From positions 1 to 55,527 of the forward strand of contig NZ_BCNF01000064.1 of NCBI RefSeq assembly GCF_001485495.1: 55,527 nt of DNA, given 5' to 3'. Source of the DNA: Gordonia desulfuricans NBRC 100010 (lineage in GTDB: Bacteria > Actinomycetota > Actinomycetes > Mycobacteriales > Mycobacteriaceae). Positions 40,701-49,541 of the stretch are shown here, one piece after another. Made by a program: the position numbers and the translations under genes. The notes below the pieces were generated by a model that saw nothing but the letters and a program-made list of their open reading frames with translations, was not told the DNA's origin and searched no databases. How positions within the stretch are numbered: the first letter of the stretch is position 1; each line of letters begins with the position of its first letter.

Positions 40701-41204
40701 CGCCTGCTCGCCCTGACCGCCGCGGCGCAGTCGGGTGCGGCTGCCGGGCCGGTCCCGACCGCGGGGATCGTCGTGGGTCGCGCCCCGCAGAGGGCGCCGG
40801 GCGTGTCGTCGGTGCACCTGCGGGCACCCGATGACGCCATGACATTGCTCGCCGACCTCGTCGAGATCCGCCGGCTCGGTCTGCTCGAGGTCCTGCCGTT
40901 GCCGCTCGACGCCGGCGAGGTCTACGGGAGCAGGCTGGCCGACGGCAGCTCCCCGTCCATCGCGCTGCGGGCGGCGGCCCAGCGGTTCGACAACATGTAC
41001 GGCGACACCACCGACCCCTACATCCGATACGTCTTCGGCAACGACGTCACCGCCCCGGTCGGCTTCGACGCCGTCACCGTGGCGACGGTCACCGACGAGT
41101 CCCCCTGGGCCACAATGGGTCTGCAGGTCGGGGAGAAGCTGTTCGGTGCCCTGGCGCAACGTCTCTGGACGCCGATCGTGGAACATGAGGTGACGCCCCG
41201 ATGA
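37752..41204 (+). CDS. recC: Exodeoxyribonuclease V subunit gamma (RecC)
   Basis: 1150-residue RecC. It opens MFVLHRAERTDTLADALGDIL and has the RecC signature EIVAVPARGVERWLQQRLATR near residue 30-55, then DLFERYARQRPGML, and the inactivated helicase-like core (VEIHACHGPERQVEVLRDRL, DVIVMCPDVETFAPLIRGSFG, LTVCTLVPMRSVPHRVVVLLG). The C-terminal part ends in the inactive nuclease-like domain. In the complex RecC splits the duplex and scans for the recombination hotspot; the hotspot sequence in this organism is unknown. The last four bases overlap the recB start (ATGA). Confidence 0.95.
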   Translation: MFVLHRAERTDTLADALGDILLVPLDDPLATEIVAVPARGVERWLQQRLATRLGAGPGGDGIAANIDFSSPAAVTDRVVEQVLAADPGYAADRASAWGANALVWSVLAVLDELITHPALRMLARHIGVGGADPGGSATPATGAADDLRAGRRYATARHIADLFERYARQRPGMLTGWARGDEGDGAGGALPADMAWQPLVWREVRARIGVPHPVEALDDVCARLRADADVIDLPPRSAVFGPTRLTESFRRVAAAVSTHRDVHLFIPHASPALWDVLAGSTHPADPRRAAHTAPALRNPLLAGLSHDIRELQINLQPMVHADLHHEGAASTPTDTPTLLQRVQRGIRDDTAPRDRPAPAAADTSVEIHACHGPERQVEVLRDRLLHLFDADPTLAPRDVIVMCPDVETFAPLIRGSFGQSGLDHPAARLRVRLADRGLRHVNPVLDVVATVVELAVGRVTASEVADLLSRPPVRYRFAMSDDDLEWIREWLSRSGIRWGIDDTQRSRFELAGFAQGTFDAGLDRIALGAVAEEDDGEWLGTALPIEGLESTQIDLAGRLMEFVDRLGDLLTRLTGTHPATVWAQTLIGIVDDLVDTATGDEWQVAQTVRMITEALGSGDPTRPLRLSDVRDLVALMIAGRPTRANFRTGELTVCTLVPMRSVPHRVVVLLGIDAESFPRALRVDGDDVLGRVPLVGERNPRDEDRQLFLDAIMAAEEHLLVCYTGADPVSGTPVPPAVVVSELADTLAALRATDADEVIIRHTLHGFDTRNFVPGAVAGIAGPFGFDTGLLDGARALRGPQTPAVRIADAVIAPATSPGAADPGADPDTDIELTSLISFFTNPIEGFVRQRLGARMPDDETADEDGLDVTLGGLAEWAIGNRLLHRTLAGADLRDCLMAELRRGTLPPAEFGRRDLERISGQVRAVGSTAASLRRDAGATRDFVLELPGGRRLHGSVGDVFGTSVVEATYSKIRPKQRLALWIRLLALTAAAQSGAAAGPVPTAGIVVGRAPQRAPGVSSVHLRAPDDAMTLLADLVEIRRLGLLEVLPLPLDAGEVYGSRLADGSSPSIALRAAAQRFDNMYGDTTDPYIRYVFGNDVTAPVGFDAVTVATVTDESPWATMGLQVGEKLFGALAQRLWTPIVEHEVTPR

Positions 41205-44200
41205 CCACGTCTCCTGCCCGTACCGACTCCACCGGGGCCGCCGAGACGGCCGCCGCCCCCGGGGTACCGCGTCCGTTCGACCTGTCCGCCGACCTCGGTG
41301 ACGGCACCACCGTGCTCGAGGCGAGCGCCGGAACCGGCAAGACGTACGCGATCGTCGGGATCGCCGCACGTCAGATCGCCGAGGGCATCCCGATCGACAA
41401 ACTGCTCCTGGTCACCTTCAGCCGGTCGGCCACCGCCGAGCTGCGCGATCGGATGCGTGCCCGGCTCGCCGGTCTCGTCCGCGCGCTCGACACCGATGAG
41501 CCGAGCGGCGACGATGTGTTGCTCCGCGTGCTGAGGACCGGCGGGGAGGCGGAGATCGCCACGCGCCGTGACCGACTCACGCGGGCACTCTCGGACTTCG
41601 ATGCGTCCACCATCGCCACCACCCACACCTTCTGCAACCGCATGCTCGAGGCGCTGGGCTTCCTCGGCGAGCGGGAACTCGTGCACGAGATCGTGGAGGA
41701 CGTCGACGATCTCGTGGAAGAGGCCGCACTCGACCTCTATCTACGGGGATTCGCGCGCGACGCCGAGGAGCCGGCGTTCGGCTTCGGCGATGCGGTGACC
41801 ATCGCCAAGGAGTCGGTGCGCAGTCCCGGCGCGATCCTCGCCCCGGCGCCGGGTACCGGCAACGGTGCCGCCGACACCGTCGCGACCCGACGGGTCCGGT
41901 TCAGCGCCAAGGTGCGTGAGATCGTCGAGCGACGCAAACGTGTCTTGCGCCTGCGCACCTACGACGACCTGCAGACGATCCTGCACGGTATCGTCACCGA
42001 CCCGACCATCGGCGCCGAGGCCTGCGCCCGGATCCGCGACGCCTTCGACCTGGTGCTCGTCGACGAGTTCCAGGACACCGATCCCTATCAGTGGGAGATC
42101 CTGCGCCGCTGCTTCCACGACGTCGGAACCGGCCCCGGAACCGAGCGCACCGCCCGTCGTGTGCGGCTGGTGCTGGTCGGTGACCCGAAGCAGTCGATCT
42201 ATGCCTTTCGTGGTGCCGAGGTGCTCAGCTACCTGCAGGCGGTGCGGGTCGCCGACCACCTGCTCGCCCTCGACACCAACTGGCGCTCCGACGAAGAGCT
42301 GGTCAAGGCGCTGTTCCGGGTGTACGGCGGTGCCAACCTGGGCCATGCCGACATCACCGTGCACGAGGTCAAGGCGGGCCGGACCGGCAGCCGCCTGACC
42401 GGCGCGCCGGCACTGCGGTTGCGGTGGTTCACCCACGACGACTTCCCGGTGCGGTCGGGGAGGGGCGAGTTCGCCTCGATCGGGCCGGTCCGCGACCGGG
42501 TGATCGCCGACGTCGCCGCCGACATCGCCGCCCTGCTGGCCTCCGACGCACGCCTGGACTCGGTGGACGGTCCGCGGCCGGTGCACCCCGGCGACATCGC
42601 GATCCTGGTGTCGGCCAACAAGACCATCGAACCCCTGCAACGCGCCCTGGCCGGGCACGGCATCGGATCGGTGGTCGGCACCGGCACCAGCGTGTTCAGC
42701 ACGATGAGCGCCCTGCACTGGCTGTGGCTGCTCCGGGCCGTCGAACAACCCTCACGCGCCGACCGGGTCGCGCTGGCCGCCCTCACCCCGCTGATCGGGT
42801 GGACGCCGGCCGAGGTCGCCTCGGCCGGTGACGACCGGCTGACCGCACTGGCCGCCGACCTCGCCGATCTCGCCCGGGTGTTCACCGACGGCGGCTTCGC
42901 CGCGATGGCCGGGCAGGTGCTCGCCCGCGGCGGGGTCGCCGCCCGGGTCCTGGCCACCGACGACGGCGAACGCACCCTGACCGACCTGATGCAGGTGTCG
43001 ACGGTCTGCAATCGCCATGTGGTGGAACAGGATTGCGGCCTCACCTCACTGCAGGAGTGGCTCGCCGACCGGATCGCCGACGTCTCCCGGTGGCGCCGCT
43101 CGGAGGAACAGACCCGGCGCCTCGACCGCGACACCCACGTCGTGCAGATCATGACCGTGCACGCCAGCAAGGGGCTGCAGTTCCCGATCGTCTATGTCCC
43201 GTTCGGCTGGGACGGGTCGCGCTATCGGCAGCCACCCACCTTCCACTACCACGACGACGAGGGCCGCCGGCATCTCGACGTCGGCGGTCAGGGATCGACC
43301 GGTCGGGGAGAACGGCTGTCGCGCAGTATCTCCGAGGACGCCGGCGAGGACCTCCGCAAGTTCTACGTGGCACTCACCCGCGCCGCCTCACAGGTGGTGA
43401 TGTGGTGGGCGCCGTCGTACGGCACGGCCGAGTCGTCGCTGCACCGGCTGCTGTTCGCCCGCCAGACGGTCGGATTCCTGCCGATGGGTACCGACCTGCC
43501 CGAGAAGGTGCCGGTACCCGCGCCCGACGAGTGCGCCACCCGGCTACAGCAGTTCGCCGCGGGGACCGACACGATCAGCGTCGAATCGGCCGGTGGCCTC
43601 ACCCCGCCCCGCCGGTCGGCCGCCGAGACCGGCTCGGACGAGATCGAACTGGCCGCCGCATCGTTCACCGGCACCATCGACCGCGGGTGGCGGCGCACGT
43701 CCTACTCGGCGATCGTCGCCGACGCCGGGCACGGTCACGCCGAACCGTCGGCAGGCAGTGAATCCGAGTCCGAGACGGTCGCCGACGAGCCGGTCGACCA
43801 CGGCGGTGAGCCCGTCGACGCGGTCGCGGGCATCGACGGCCGACGCCCGTCACCCATGAACGGGATGCCGTTCGGTGCGGCCTTCGGCACCCTGGTGCAC
43901 GAGGTGCTCGAATACGTCGACACCGCACAACCCGATCGCACCGCACACATCCGCGAGCTGTGTGTCGAATCGGCCGCCCGCTACGCCTCGCCGGTGGACA
44001 TCGACGCGCTCACCGCAGCCCTCGACGGTGTGCTGACCACCCCGCTGGGTTTCGGTGACCTGTGGGGGATCGGACCGCGGGACCGCCTGGCCGAGTTGGA
44101 TTTCGAGCTACCCCTCGGTGACGGGCACGGCAACGGTGCCACCCTCGCGGCGATCGCCGGACATCTCGATCGGCTCCTGCCCGCCGACGACCCGCTGGCC

Positions 44201-44620
44201 GGCTACGCCGACGTCCTGCGCACCGTCCCCGATCAGCAACTGCGCGGATTCCTCACCGGCAGTATCGATTCGGTGCTGCGCACCCCGGACGGGAGGTTCG
44301 TGGTGGTCGACTACAAGACCAACCGGCTGCACCCCGGGGAACTCGCCGTCGACGACTTCTCCACCGCCGCCATGGCCGCCGAGATGATCCGATCGCACTA
44401 TCCGTTGCAGGCGTTGCTGTATTCGGTTGCGCTGCACCGGTACCTGCGCTGGCGCCTACCCGGCTACCATCCGGCCACCCATCTCGGGCCGGTGCAGTAT
44501 CACTTCGTCCGCGGCATGGCCGGACCCGACACCCCACCGGGATGCGGGGTGTTCGAGTGGCATGTACCGGCCGAGCTGGTCACCACGCTGTCGGATCTGC
44601 TGGCCGGGGGAGACCGATGA
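41201..44620 (+). CDS. recB: Exodeoxyribonuclease V subunit beta (RecB)
   Basis: 1139-residue UvrD-type 3'-5' helicase fused to a nuclease. Walker A is EASAGTGKTYAIVGIA with Lys47. LLLVTFSRSATAELRDRMR (motif Ia), DLVLVDEFQDTDPYQWEIL (motif II), LVLVGDPKQSIYAFRGAE (motif III), MTVHASKGLQFPIVYVPFGWD and KFYVALTRAASQVVMWW (motifs V and VI) are in order. The C-terminal RecB nuclease is intact: GSIDSVL with its Asp, and VVVDYKTNRL with Asp1037 and Lys1039. A full helicase-nuclease, not a mutated one, is therefore expected. The gene overlaps both recC and recD by four bases. Confidence 0.97.
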   Translation: MTTSPARTDSTGAAETAAAPGVPRPFDLSADLGDGTTVLEASAGTGKTYAIVGIAARQIAEGIPIDKLLLVTFSRSATAELRDRMRARLAGLVRALDTDEPSGDDVLLRVLRTGGEAEIATRRDRLTRALSDFDASTIATTHTFCNRMLEALGFLGERELVHEIVEDVDDLVEEAALDLYLRGFARDAEEPAFGFGDAVTIAKESVRSPGAILAPAPGTGNGAADTVATRRVRFSAKVREIVERRKRVLRLRTYDDLQTILHGIVTDPTIGAEACARIRDAFDLVLVDEFQDTDPYQWEILRRCFHDVGTGPGTERTARRVRLVLVGDPKQSIYAFRGAEVLSYLQAVRVADHLLALDTNWRSDEELVKALFRVYGGANLGHADITVHEVKAGRTGSRLTGAPALRLRWFTHDDFPVRSGRGEFASIGPVRDRVIADVAADIAALLASDARLDSVDGPRPVHPGDIAILVSANKTIEPLQRALAGHGIGSVVGTGTSVFSTMSALHWLWLLRAVEQPSRADRVALAALTPLIGWTPAEVASAGDDRLTALAADLADLARVFTDGGFAAMAGQVLARGGVAARVLATDDGERTLTDLMQVSTVCNRHVVEQDCGLTSLQEWLADRIADVSRWRRSEEQTRRLDRDTHVVQIMTVHASKGLQFPIVYVPFGWDGSRYRQPPTFHYHDDEGRRHLDVGGQGSTGRGERLSRSISEDAGEDLRKFYVALTRAASQVVMWWAPSYGTAESSLHRLLFARQTVGFLPMGTDLPEKVPVPAPDECATRLQQFAAGTDTISVESAGGLTPPRRSAAETGSDEIELAAASFTGTIDRGWRRTSYSAIVADAGHGHAEPSAGSESESETVADEPVDHGGEPVDAVAGIDGRRPSPMNGMPFGAAFGTLVHEVLEYVDTAQPDRTAHIRELCVESAARYASPVDIDALTAALDGVLTTPLGFGDLWGIGPRDRLAELDFELPLGDGHGNGATLAAIAGHLDRLLPADDPLAGYADVLRTVPDQQLRGFLTGSIDSVLRTPDGRFVVVDYKTNRLHPGELAVDDFSTAAMAAEMIRSHYPLQALLYSVALHRYLRWRLPGYHPATHLGPVQYHFVRGMAGPDTPPGCGVFEWHVPAELVTTLSDLLAGGDR

Positions 44621-46575
44621 GCACCACACATGACGCACCTGCCGGTTCCGGCACCTCCGCAGCCGGCGACGCGCCTGCGGTGACCGACGACCGCAACGGC
44701 ATGCAGGTGCACTCGGCCGCCGGTCTGCTGCGCGAGGCCAATCGCGTCGGGGTCCTCGACGCCGCCGACATCCACATCACCGGCCGGCTGGTACGGATGT
44801 CGGGCGACCGGGTCGGCGAGATCGAACAGCTCGCCACCGCGCTCGCGGTCCGCGCGGTCCGGCAGGGCTCCACCTGTCTGGCCCTCGCCGACATCGCCGT
44901 ACCCGCCGACGAGAACGGTGAACCGGTGCTGGCACTGCCGAGTACCGAGGCGATGCTCACCGCGCTGCGGGCCGGTCCGCTGATCGTCGGCGCCAGCGGC
45001 GGAGCGTTGCGGCCACTGGTGGTGATGGACTCCGACGACGGCCCACTTCTCTACCTGCGCAAGTATTTCCAGCAGGAGCAGGTGATCCGCACCATCCTCG
45101 CCGAGCGCAGCGCACGCCGCCCCGACGTCGACGCCGACGCCGTGCGCGCCGCGGTGGACGCCGCCTTCGCCGCCAGCCCGGATGCCTCACCGCGCCAACG
45201 CCTCGCCGCCGCGGTGGCCGCATCCCGATGGACCTCGGTGCTGACCGGCGGGCCCGGGACCGGCAAGACCTACACCGTCGCCCGCATCCTGTCGGTCCTC
45301 GAGCAGATCGCCGGGGGACCGGCGCATGTGGCGGTGTGTGCGCCCACCGGGCGTGCCGTCGCCCAGCTGCAGGCGTCCCTGGACGGCATGCGGCGGGCCG
45401 CCGCATCCCCCGACACCGACATCCCCGACACCCACACCCCGACGGTGCATGCGGTCACCGTGCATGGGCTGCTCGGCTGGCGACCGGGGTCGGCCCCGCG
45501 CTATCGGAGCGGGAATCTGCTGCCGCACGACGTCGTGGTGGTCGACGAGACGTCGATGCTGTCGATCACCGCGATGAGTCACCTGCTGGAGGCGATCCGC
45601 CCGGATGCCCGCCTGATCTTCGTCGGCGACCCGCATCAGCTGGCGTCGGTGGAGGCCGGTGCGGTGCTCGCCGACCTCGTCGAGCGCGCGGCGAGCGGTT
45701 CGATGCCGGGCACCGACCTCGCCGATCTGGCGACCGCGGAGCTGTCCGGACCGGAGCTGCCGCGACTCGGTGACGGGATCGTCGCGCTGACCCGCAACTA
45801 CCGCAACCGGGGCGGTATCGCCGACATCGCGAGCGCGGTGAACAGCGGTGACGCCGACGCCGTGCTGGAACTACTGGCATCACCGGAGGTCGACGACGTC
45901 GAACTGGTCGAACCCGGTGATCCGGCGATCGCCCGCGACGTGGTGGCCTGGGGACGCGCGCTGTGGGAGGCGGGCCGCACCGGATCGGCGGTCGACGCCC
46001 TCGACGCCCTCGACGGGCACCGCGTGCTGTGTGCCCACCGCGAGGGCAGCTGGGGTGTGCAGGGCTGGTCCCGTCAGATCATGGAGTGGCTCTCGGAGGT
46101 CCCGGGCCATCCGCCGGTGTCGCCGGACATGATCCGCTGGGAGCCGGGGACCCCGATCCTGGTGACCGCCAACGACCGCCAGAACAAGGTCTTCAACGGC
46201 GACTGCGGTGTGGTGATCCGACGCCTCGACGACGACGGTGAGCCGAGCCTGTCGGTGGCGTTCCGGCGCAGCGAGTTCAGTGATCCGGTCCAGGTGTCGC
46301 CGGCCCGGCTGGCCGAGACGATGTGGGCCTACGCGATGACCATCCACCGCAGTCAGGGCAGCCAGTTCGGGGCGGTGACGGTGGTGCTGCCGCCGGCCGA
46401 CTCACCCTTGCTGACCAGAGAACTCCTCTACACCGCGATCACCCGCGCCAAGTCGCGGGTGCGCATCGTCGGGACGCCGGAGAGCCTGCAGGCGGCGGTG
46501 GAACGTCGTGTCCATCGCGCCAGCGGACTGCGCTCGGAACTGCACCCCTATCCCGATGCCCCGTACGAGCGCTGA
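44617..46575 (+). CDS. recD: Exodeoxyribonuclease V subunit alpha (RecD)
   Basis: 652-residue superfamily 1B 5'-3' helicase. Walker A is TGGPGTGKTYTVARIL with Lys217. VCAPTGRAVAQLQ, VVVDETSMLSITAMSHLLEAI (motif II), RLIFVGDPHQLASVEAGAVL (motif III), LTRNYRN and YAMTIHRSQGSQFGAVTVVL with LLYTAITRAKSRVRIVG (motifs V and VI) are present. The ATG at 44617 overlaps the recB stop; GGGGGAG lies upstream. It completes a recC-recB-recD operon. The frame could extend to 44542 within recB, which is not supported. Confidence 0.97.
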   Translation: MSTTHDAPAGSGTSAAGDAPAVTDDRNGMQVHSAAGLLREANRVGVLDAADIHITGRLVRMSGDRVGEIEQLATALAVRAVRQGSTCLALADIAVPADENGEPVLALPSTEAMLTALRAGPLIVGASGGALRPLVVMDSDDGPLLYLRKYFQQEQVIRTILAERSARRPDVDADAVRAAVDAAFAASPDASPRQRLAAAVAASRWTSVLTGGPGTGKTYTVARILSVLEQIAGGPAHVAVCAPTGRAVAQLQASLDGMRRAAASPDTDIPDTHTPTVHAVTVHGLLGWRPGSAPRYRSGNLLPHDVVVVDETSMLSITAMSHLLEAIRPDARLIFVGDPHQLASVEAGAVLADLVERAASGSMPGTDLADLATAELSGPELPRLGDGIVALTRNYRNRGGIADIASAVNSGDADAVLELLASPEVDDVELVEPGDPAIARDVVAWGRALWEAGRTGSAVDALDALDGHRVLCAHREGSWGVQGWSRQIMEWLSEVPGHPPVSPDMIRWEPGTPILVTANDRQNKVFNGDCGVVIRRLDDDGEPSLSVAFRRSEFSDPVQVSPARLAETMWAYAMTIHRSQGSQFGAVTVVLPPADSPLLTRELLYTAITRAKSRVRIVGTPESLQAAVERRVHRASGLRSELHPYPDAPYER

Positions 46576-46578
46576 CGC

Positions 46579-46598
46579 GGTCCGGTCCACACCGGACC
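46579..46598. terminator. 8-bp hairpin between recD and PIG-L gene
   Basis: GGTCCGGT, loop CCAC, ACCGGACC fills most of the 27-base gap between two convergent genes. A small two-way terminator is likely. Confidence 0.6.
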
Positions 46599-46602
46599 CG
46601 GA

Positions 46603-47355
46603 CTACAGGTCGCTGCCGCCGGGCACGAGGTCGCGGCGGATGTAGCACTCGGTGCCCAGCAGCCGGCTCAGGCGGGGTTCGGGCAGCTTCATCAGCGACG
46701 AGATCATGTAGCTGCGTTCCACTTCGCTGCGGTGCGACAGGATCGCCTTGGTCTTCTGCGGAATCCACTCCGAGACATCGAGACTCAGATCCACCAGCGC
46801 CGTCGGCGTACCCGGCAGCGCATAGCGGGAGATGTTGGGGAAGAAGTCGTCGGCGACGTCCTCGATCATCCACTCCGGAATGGTCGACAGATACAGCGAC
46901 CGCACCCGCCAGGCCGGACCGGTGCTGCGGTGCAACATCGGGATCGCCGCGGCGTCGGCGGCCGCACATGCCAGCCGGTTGGTGTGCACGTGGTCGCGGT
47001 GGCCGTAGATGCCGGCCGGGTCGTAGGTGACGATGATCTCCGGCTTGAACCGCCGGATGTGCGTGACCAGTTCGCGGACCTGCTTGTCGAATCGGCCGTC
47101 GCAGAATCGCGGGCTGTTCGGCGCCGAGAGCGGTACCCCCTCGTCGGCATATCCCAGCATGATCGGCTCGCGGGTCACCCCGAGCTCGCCGAGGGCCTGA
47201 CACAGTTCCCCGTGCCGTGAGGTTCCCGGCACCCAGGTCGTGGTCACCACCGTCACGTCGCCACCGAGCGCCACATGCCGGGCGATGGTCCCGCCGGTCC
47301 ACAGTGACTCGTCGTCGGGATGGGCATGCACACACATCAAGCGCGGGACTGTCAT
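46603..47355 (-). CDS. PIG-L family zinc deacetylase (MshB/Mca type)
   Basis: 250 residues of the LmbE/PIG-L family. The zinc-site motif AHPDDES (His12, Asp15) and the third ligand region YGHRDHVHTN (His122) are complete. TYDPAGIYGHRDH is a further family landmark. In actinobacteria such enzymes include MshB and Mca of the mycothiol pathway, which act on GlcNAc-inositol and mycothiol conjugates. This protein is shorter than either (about 290-300 residues), so a different N-acyl sugar substrate is possible. The start at 47355 has GAGGACG-type purines upstream. It stands alone between two gene pairs and is divergent from htpG. Confidence 0.88.
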   Translation of the reverse strand: MTVPRLMCVHAHPDDESLWTGGTIARHVALGGDVTVVTTTWVPGTSRHGELCQALGELGVTREPIMLGYADEGVPLSAPNSPRFCDGRFDKQVRELVTHIRRFKPEIIVTYDPAGIYGHRDHVHTNRLACAAADAAAIPMLHRSTGPAWRVRSLYLSTIPEWMIEDVADDFFPNISRYALPGTPTALVDLSLDVSEWIPQKTKAILSHRSEVERSYMISSLMKLPEPRLSRLLGTECYIRRDLVPGGSDL

Positions 47356-47567
47356 CGGCCCGACGTCCTCCTGTTTCCCGGTGTCCGGTGCCCGGTGCCC
47401 GGTGGTCGGTCGTACTCGGGAGCGGCACCCTGTTCCAGCCTACTGGGTGCGCCTGGATAGAATTCGGGCCGTCAGAATCTGTGCCGCCGGCCCGCGGCCC
47501 GCGGTCGTGTGGACCGGGCGGCGCAGGTCGAGTCGTAGCCGATCAGTGATCATTGTGGAGGTCGCCG

Positions 47568-49541
47568 ATGAGTACCGAATCCGAAGTCAGGGAATTTCAG
47601 GCCGAGACCCGGCAGCTGCTGGATCTGATGGTCCATTCGATCTACTCCAACAAGGACAGCTTCCTGCGCGAGTTGATCTCGAATGCCTCCGACGCGCTCG
47701 ACAAACTGCGGTTGGAGTCGTTGCTGGACAAGGATCTCGACGTCGACACCTCGGATCTGCACATCACCCTCGACACCGAGACCGACGGCGACGCCCGCAC
47801 ACTCGTCGTGCGCGACAACGGAATCGGCATGTCGCGTGAGGACGTCGTCGACCTGATCGGCACCGTGGCCAAGTCGGGTACCGCCGAGCTGCGCAAGAAG
47901 CTCGCCGAGGCCAAGGACTCCTCGACCACCGAGGAGCTCATCGGGCAGTTCGGTATCGGTTTCTACTCGACGTTCATGGTCGCCGACACCGTCACCCTGA
48001 TCACCCGCAAGGCCGGCGAGCAGACCGGTACCCGCTGGAGCTCCACCGGCGACGGCACCTACACCATCGCCGACGTCGACGACGCCCCGCAGGGCACCTC
48101 GGTGATCCTGACCCTCAAGCCGGTCGACACCGAGAACCATCTGCACGACTACACCGACCCGGCGACGCTGCGCTCGCTGGTGAAGAAGTACTCGGACTTC
48201 ATCGGCTGGCCGATCCGGATGGACGTGGAGAAGACCACCACCACCCCGGCCGAGGAGGAGGGCGGTGAGCCGACCACCGTCACCACCGTCGAGACCGAGA
48301 CCGTCAACTCGATGAAGGCGCTGTGGGCCCGGTCCCGCGACGAGGTCTCCGACGAGGAGTACGAGGAGTTCTACCGCCACGTCGGGCACGCCTGGGACAA
48401 GCCGCTGGAGATCATCACCCTCAAGGCCGAGGGCACCTTCGAGTACCAGGCGCTGCTGTTCATCCCCACCCAGGCGCCGTTCGACCTGTTCATGCGGGAG
48501 CACAACTCCGGTATCCACCTCTACGTCAAGCGCGTGTTCATCATGGACGACTGCGAGGAACTCATGCCCGAGTACCTGCGCTTCGTCAAGGGTGTGGTCG
48601 ACGCCGCCGACCTCTCGCTCAACGTCTCCCGTGAGATCCTGCAGCAGGACCGGCAGATCCGCGCGATCCGCCGCCGCCTCACCAAGAAGGTCATCTCCAC
48701 GATCACCGAGATGCGCGGCTCGCGGGCCGAGGACTACCAGACCTTCTGGTCGACCTTCGGGCGGGTGTTCAAGGAAGGCCTGGTCAACGACTTCGACAAC
48801 CGCGACGCGGTGCTCAAGGCGTCGTCGTTCTCGTCGACCCAGAGCGAGACCGATCTGGTCACCCTCGCCGACTATGTCGGCCGGATGCCGGAGAAGCAGG
48901 ACTCGATCTACTACATGACCGGCGAGTCGCGGCAGCAGATCGAGAACTCGCCGCATCTCGAGGCGTTCCGCGCCAAGGGGATCGAGGTCCTGATCCTGTC
49001 CGACCCGGTCGACGAGATGTGGGTGACCTCGGGTCTGGAGTTCGAGGGCAAGGCGTTCCGGTCGATCGCCAAGGGATCGGTCGACCTGGACGAGCTCGAC
49101 GATGCCGAGACCGCCGACGACGCCGAGGACCAGGCCCAGGCCGAGGAGTTCGAGGGTCTGCTGGGGTGGCTCGGTGAGGCACTCGGCGACGACATCACCG
49201 AAGCGCGGCTGTCCAAGCGGCTCACCGAGTCCGCGGCCTGCCTCGTCGGCGACGACTTCTCGATGTCGCCACAGCTGGAGAAGCTGTACCGGGCCTCGGG
49301 TCAGGAACTGCCCAAGTCCAAGCGCACCCTGGAACTCAACCCGAACCACCCGCTGGTCGCCGGGCTGAACAAGGCGTTCGCGGCCGCCGACGACCACACG
49401 CCGCTGGTGCCGACGGCCAAGCTGGTGCACGGCATGGCGCTGATCGCCGAGGGCGGCGAACTCGACGACCCGGCCGGGTTCGCCCGGCTGCTCGCCGACG
49501 AGCTGACCTCGTCGCTGGGTGGGACCGCCGCCGCGGAGTGA
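47568..49541 (+). CDS. htpG: Hsp90 chaperone HtpG
   Basis: 657-residue bacterial Hsp90, a dimeric ATP-dependent chaperone in the cytoplasm. The N-terminal GHKL ATPase has FLRELISNASDALDKLR (Glu35, Asn39), VRDNGIGM (Asp83) and IGQFGIGFYSTFMVAD. A middle domain (LYVKRVFIMDDCEELMPEYLRF with SLNVSREILQQDRQIRAI) and the C-terminal dimer domain follow. The ATG at 47568 has TGGAGG 7 bases upstream. The upstream region contains GATCAGTGATC (47541-47551), a short dyad, but neither CIRCE nor a HAIR site. The stop overlaps the next gene by four bases. Confidence 0.97.
   Translation: MSTESEVREFQAETRQLLDLMVHSIYSNKDSFLRELISNASDALDKLRLESLLDKDLDVDTSDLHITLDTETDGDARTLVVRDNGIGMSREDVVDLIGTVAKSGTAELRKKLAEAKDSSTTEELIGQFGIGFYSTFMVADTVTLITRKAGEQTGTRWSSTGDGTYTIADVDDAPQGTSVILTLKPVDTENHLHDYTDPATLRSLVKKYSDFIGWPIRMDVEKTTTTPAEEEGGEPTTVTTVETETVNSMKALWARSRDEVSDEEYEEFYRHVGHAWDKPLEIITLKAEGTFEYQALLFIPTQAPFDLFMREHNSGIHLYVKRVFIMDDCEELMPEYLRFVKGVVDAADLSLNVSREILQQDRQIRAIRRRLTKKVISTITEMRGSRAEDYQTFWSTFGRVFKEGLVNDFDNRDAVLKASSFSSTQSETDLVTLADYVGRMPEKQDSIYYMTGESRQQIENSPHLEAFRAKGIEVLILSDPVDEMWVTSGLEFEGKAFRSIAKGSVDLDELDDAETADDAEDQAQAEEFEGLLGWLGEALGDDITEARLSKRLTESAACLVGDDFSMSPQLEKLYRASGQELPKSKRTLELNPNHPLVAGLNKAFAAADDHTPLVPTAKLVHGMALIAEGGELDDPAGFARLLADELTSSLGGTAAAE

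Noticed and set aside
47541..47551. GATCAGTGATC as a heat-shock operator for htpG
   Set aside because: It matches neither CIRCE (TTAGCACTC-N9-GAGTGCTAA) nor the HspR HAIR site, and a 5-bp dyad is too short to claim.
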